The notes under the pieces are model-generated. The model did no database searches and had not been told where the DNA came from. It saw only the letters and a program-made list of their open reading frames with translations. A DNA stretch of 5,386 bases. Source: JAMORN01 sp027063545 [NCBI: bacterium] (lineage in GTDB: Bacteria; JAMORN01). Positions 5,262 to 5,386 of the stretch are shown here, piece by piece. The stretch is taken from contig JAMORN010000185.1 of assembly GCA_027063545.1 (NCBI GenBank), positions 1 to 5,386 of the forward strand, read 5' to 3'. The first letter of the stretch is position 1. Each line of letters starts with the position of its first letter. A program made the position numbers and the translations under genes.

Positions 5262-5386
5262 ATGGAACTTCTAGCTCCAGCAAGAAGATTAGAAGCAGCT
5301 ATTAGAGCTTTTAAGGCGGGTGCTGATGCAGTATATATTGGTTATCCCGGTTTTAATGCCAGAAGAATGGCTTCATCCGAGGTTTC
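5262..5386 (+). CDS. U32-family peptidase / RNA hydroxylation-type protein, N-terminal 41 residues (truncated by window end)
   Basis: The reading frame opens at ATG 5262 and continues to the window end: MELLAPARRLEAAIRAF, then KAGADAVYIGYPGFNARRM. This is the classic N-terminus of the U32 family, usually MELLAPAG(N/S) followed by GADAVYLG and F.AR. Members include the E. coli proteins RlhA (23S rRNA hydroxylation), TrhP (tRNA 5-hydroxyuridine), UbiU/UbiV (anaerobic ubiquinone hydroxylation) and proteins annotated as collagenase-like peptidases. The fragment cannot tell these apart, and the iron-sulfur cysteines that would help lie outside it. Arg-Arg replaces the usual Gly-Asn/Ser after APA. 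No Shine-Dalgarno is visible before the ATG, and an in-frame TAA at 5238-5240 excludes a long extension, so initiation may be leaderless or weak. Confidence 0.85.
   Translation, partial: MELLAPARRLEAAIRAFKAGADAVYIGYPGFNARRMASSEV

Noticed and set aside
1-5386. tRNA, rRNA, CRISPR arrays, riboswitches or insertion sequences
   Set aside because: Non-coding space is limited to short gaps (at most 133 bases), and I saw no cloverleaf, direct-repeat array, transposase fragment or recognisable aptamer, including no preQ1 aptamer before queF.

Overview
The window is very A+T-rich (by eye roughly three quarters A+T). It encodes two proteins with lipoprotein-type signal peptides, which, with the low GC, suggests a low-GC bacterium, more likely diderm than not. 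The lineage cannot be fixed from the sequence. There is no rRNA, tRNA, CRISPR array or insertion sequence. Genes are packed tightly and most have recognisable Shine-Dalgarno sites.

Region 1 (1-3307, + strand) is one compact gene row of five genes. The C-terminal end of an unidentified protein overlaps (ATGA) a radical SAM protein of the spore photoproduct lyase-like family. That gene overlaps by 22 bases a short, divergent protein of the MTA/SAH nucleosidase - purine nucleoside phosphorylase superfamily. This in turn overlaps by 8 bases queF (7-cyano-7-deazaguanine reductase of queuosine synthesis). After 15 bases comes a protein with an aminoglycoside-phosphotransferase-like outline in which the key catalytic and metal-binding positions look lost. 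The spacing implies co-transcription and translational coupling; the promoter lies upstream of the window.

Region 2 (3337-5128, - strand) converges on region 1 across a 29-base A/T-only-stem gap. In transcription order it holds a 397-residue helical (TPR-like) envelope lipoprotein with a C-terminal DUF4352-like beta domain. A phosphatidylethanolamine-binding (YbhB/YbcL) protein follows 4 bases later. The second gene has two believable starts: a distal one giving a signal peptide and Ser-rich linker, and an internal one with a strong Shine-Dalgarno. A GC-rich hairpin lies between them.

Region 3 (5129-5386) is a 133-base divergent regulatory gap followed by the first 41 codons of a U32-family peptidase/RNA-hydroxylation-type protein that runs off the window.

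The most promising unexplained part is region 1. A radical SAM enzyme coupled to a nucleosidase, beside a nucleobase-modifying reductase and a degenerate kinase-like protein, could be a nucleoside-linked modification pathway. That is an inference from gene order, not shown by the sequence.
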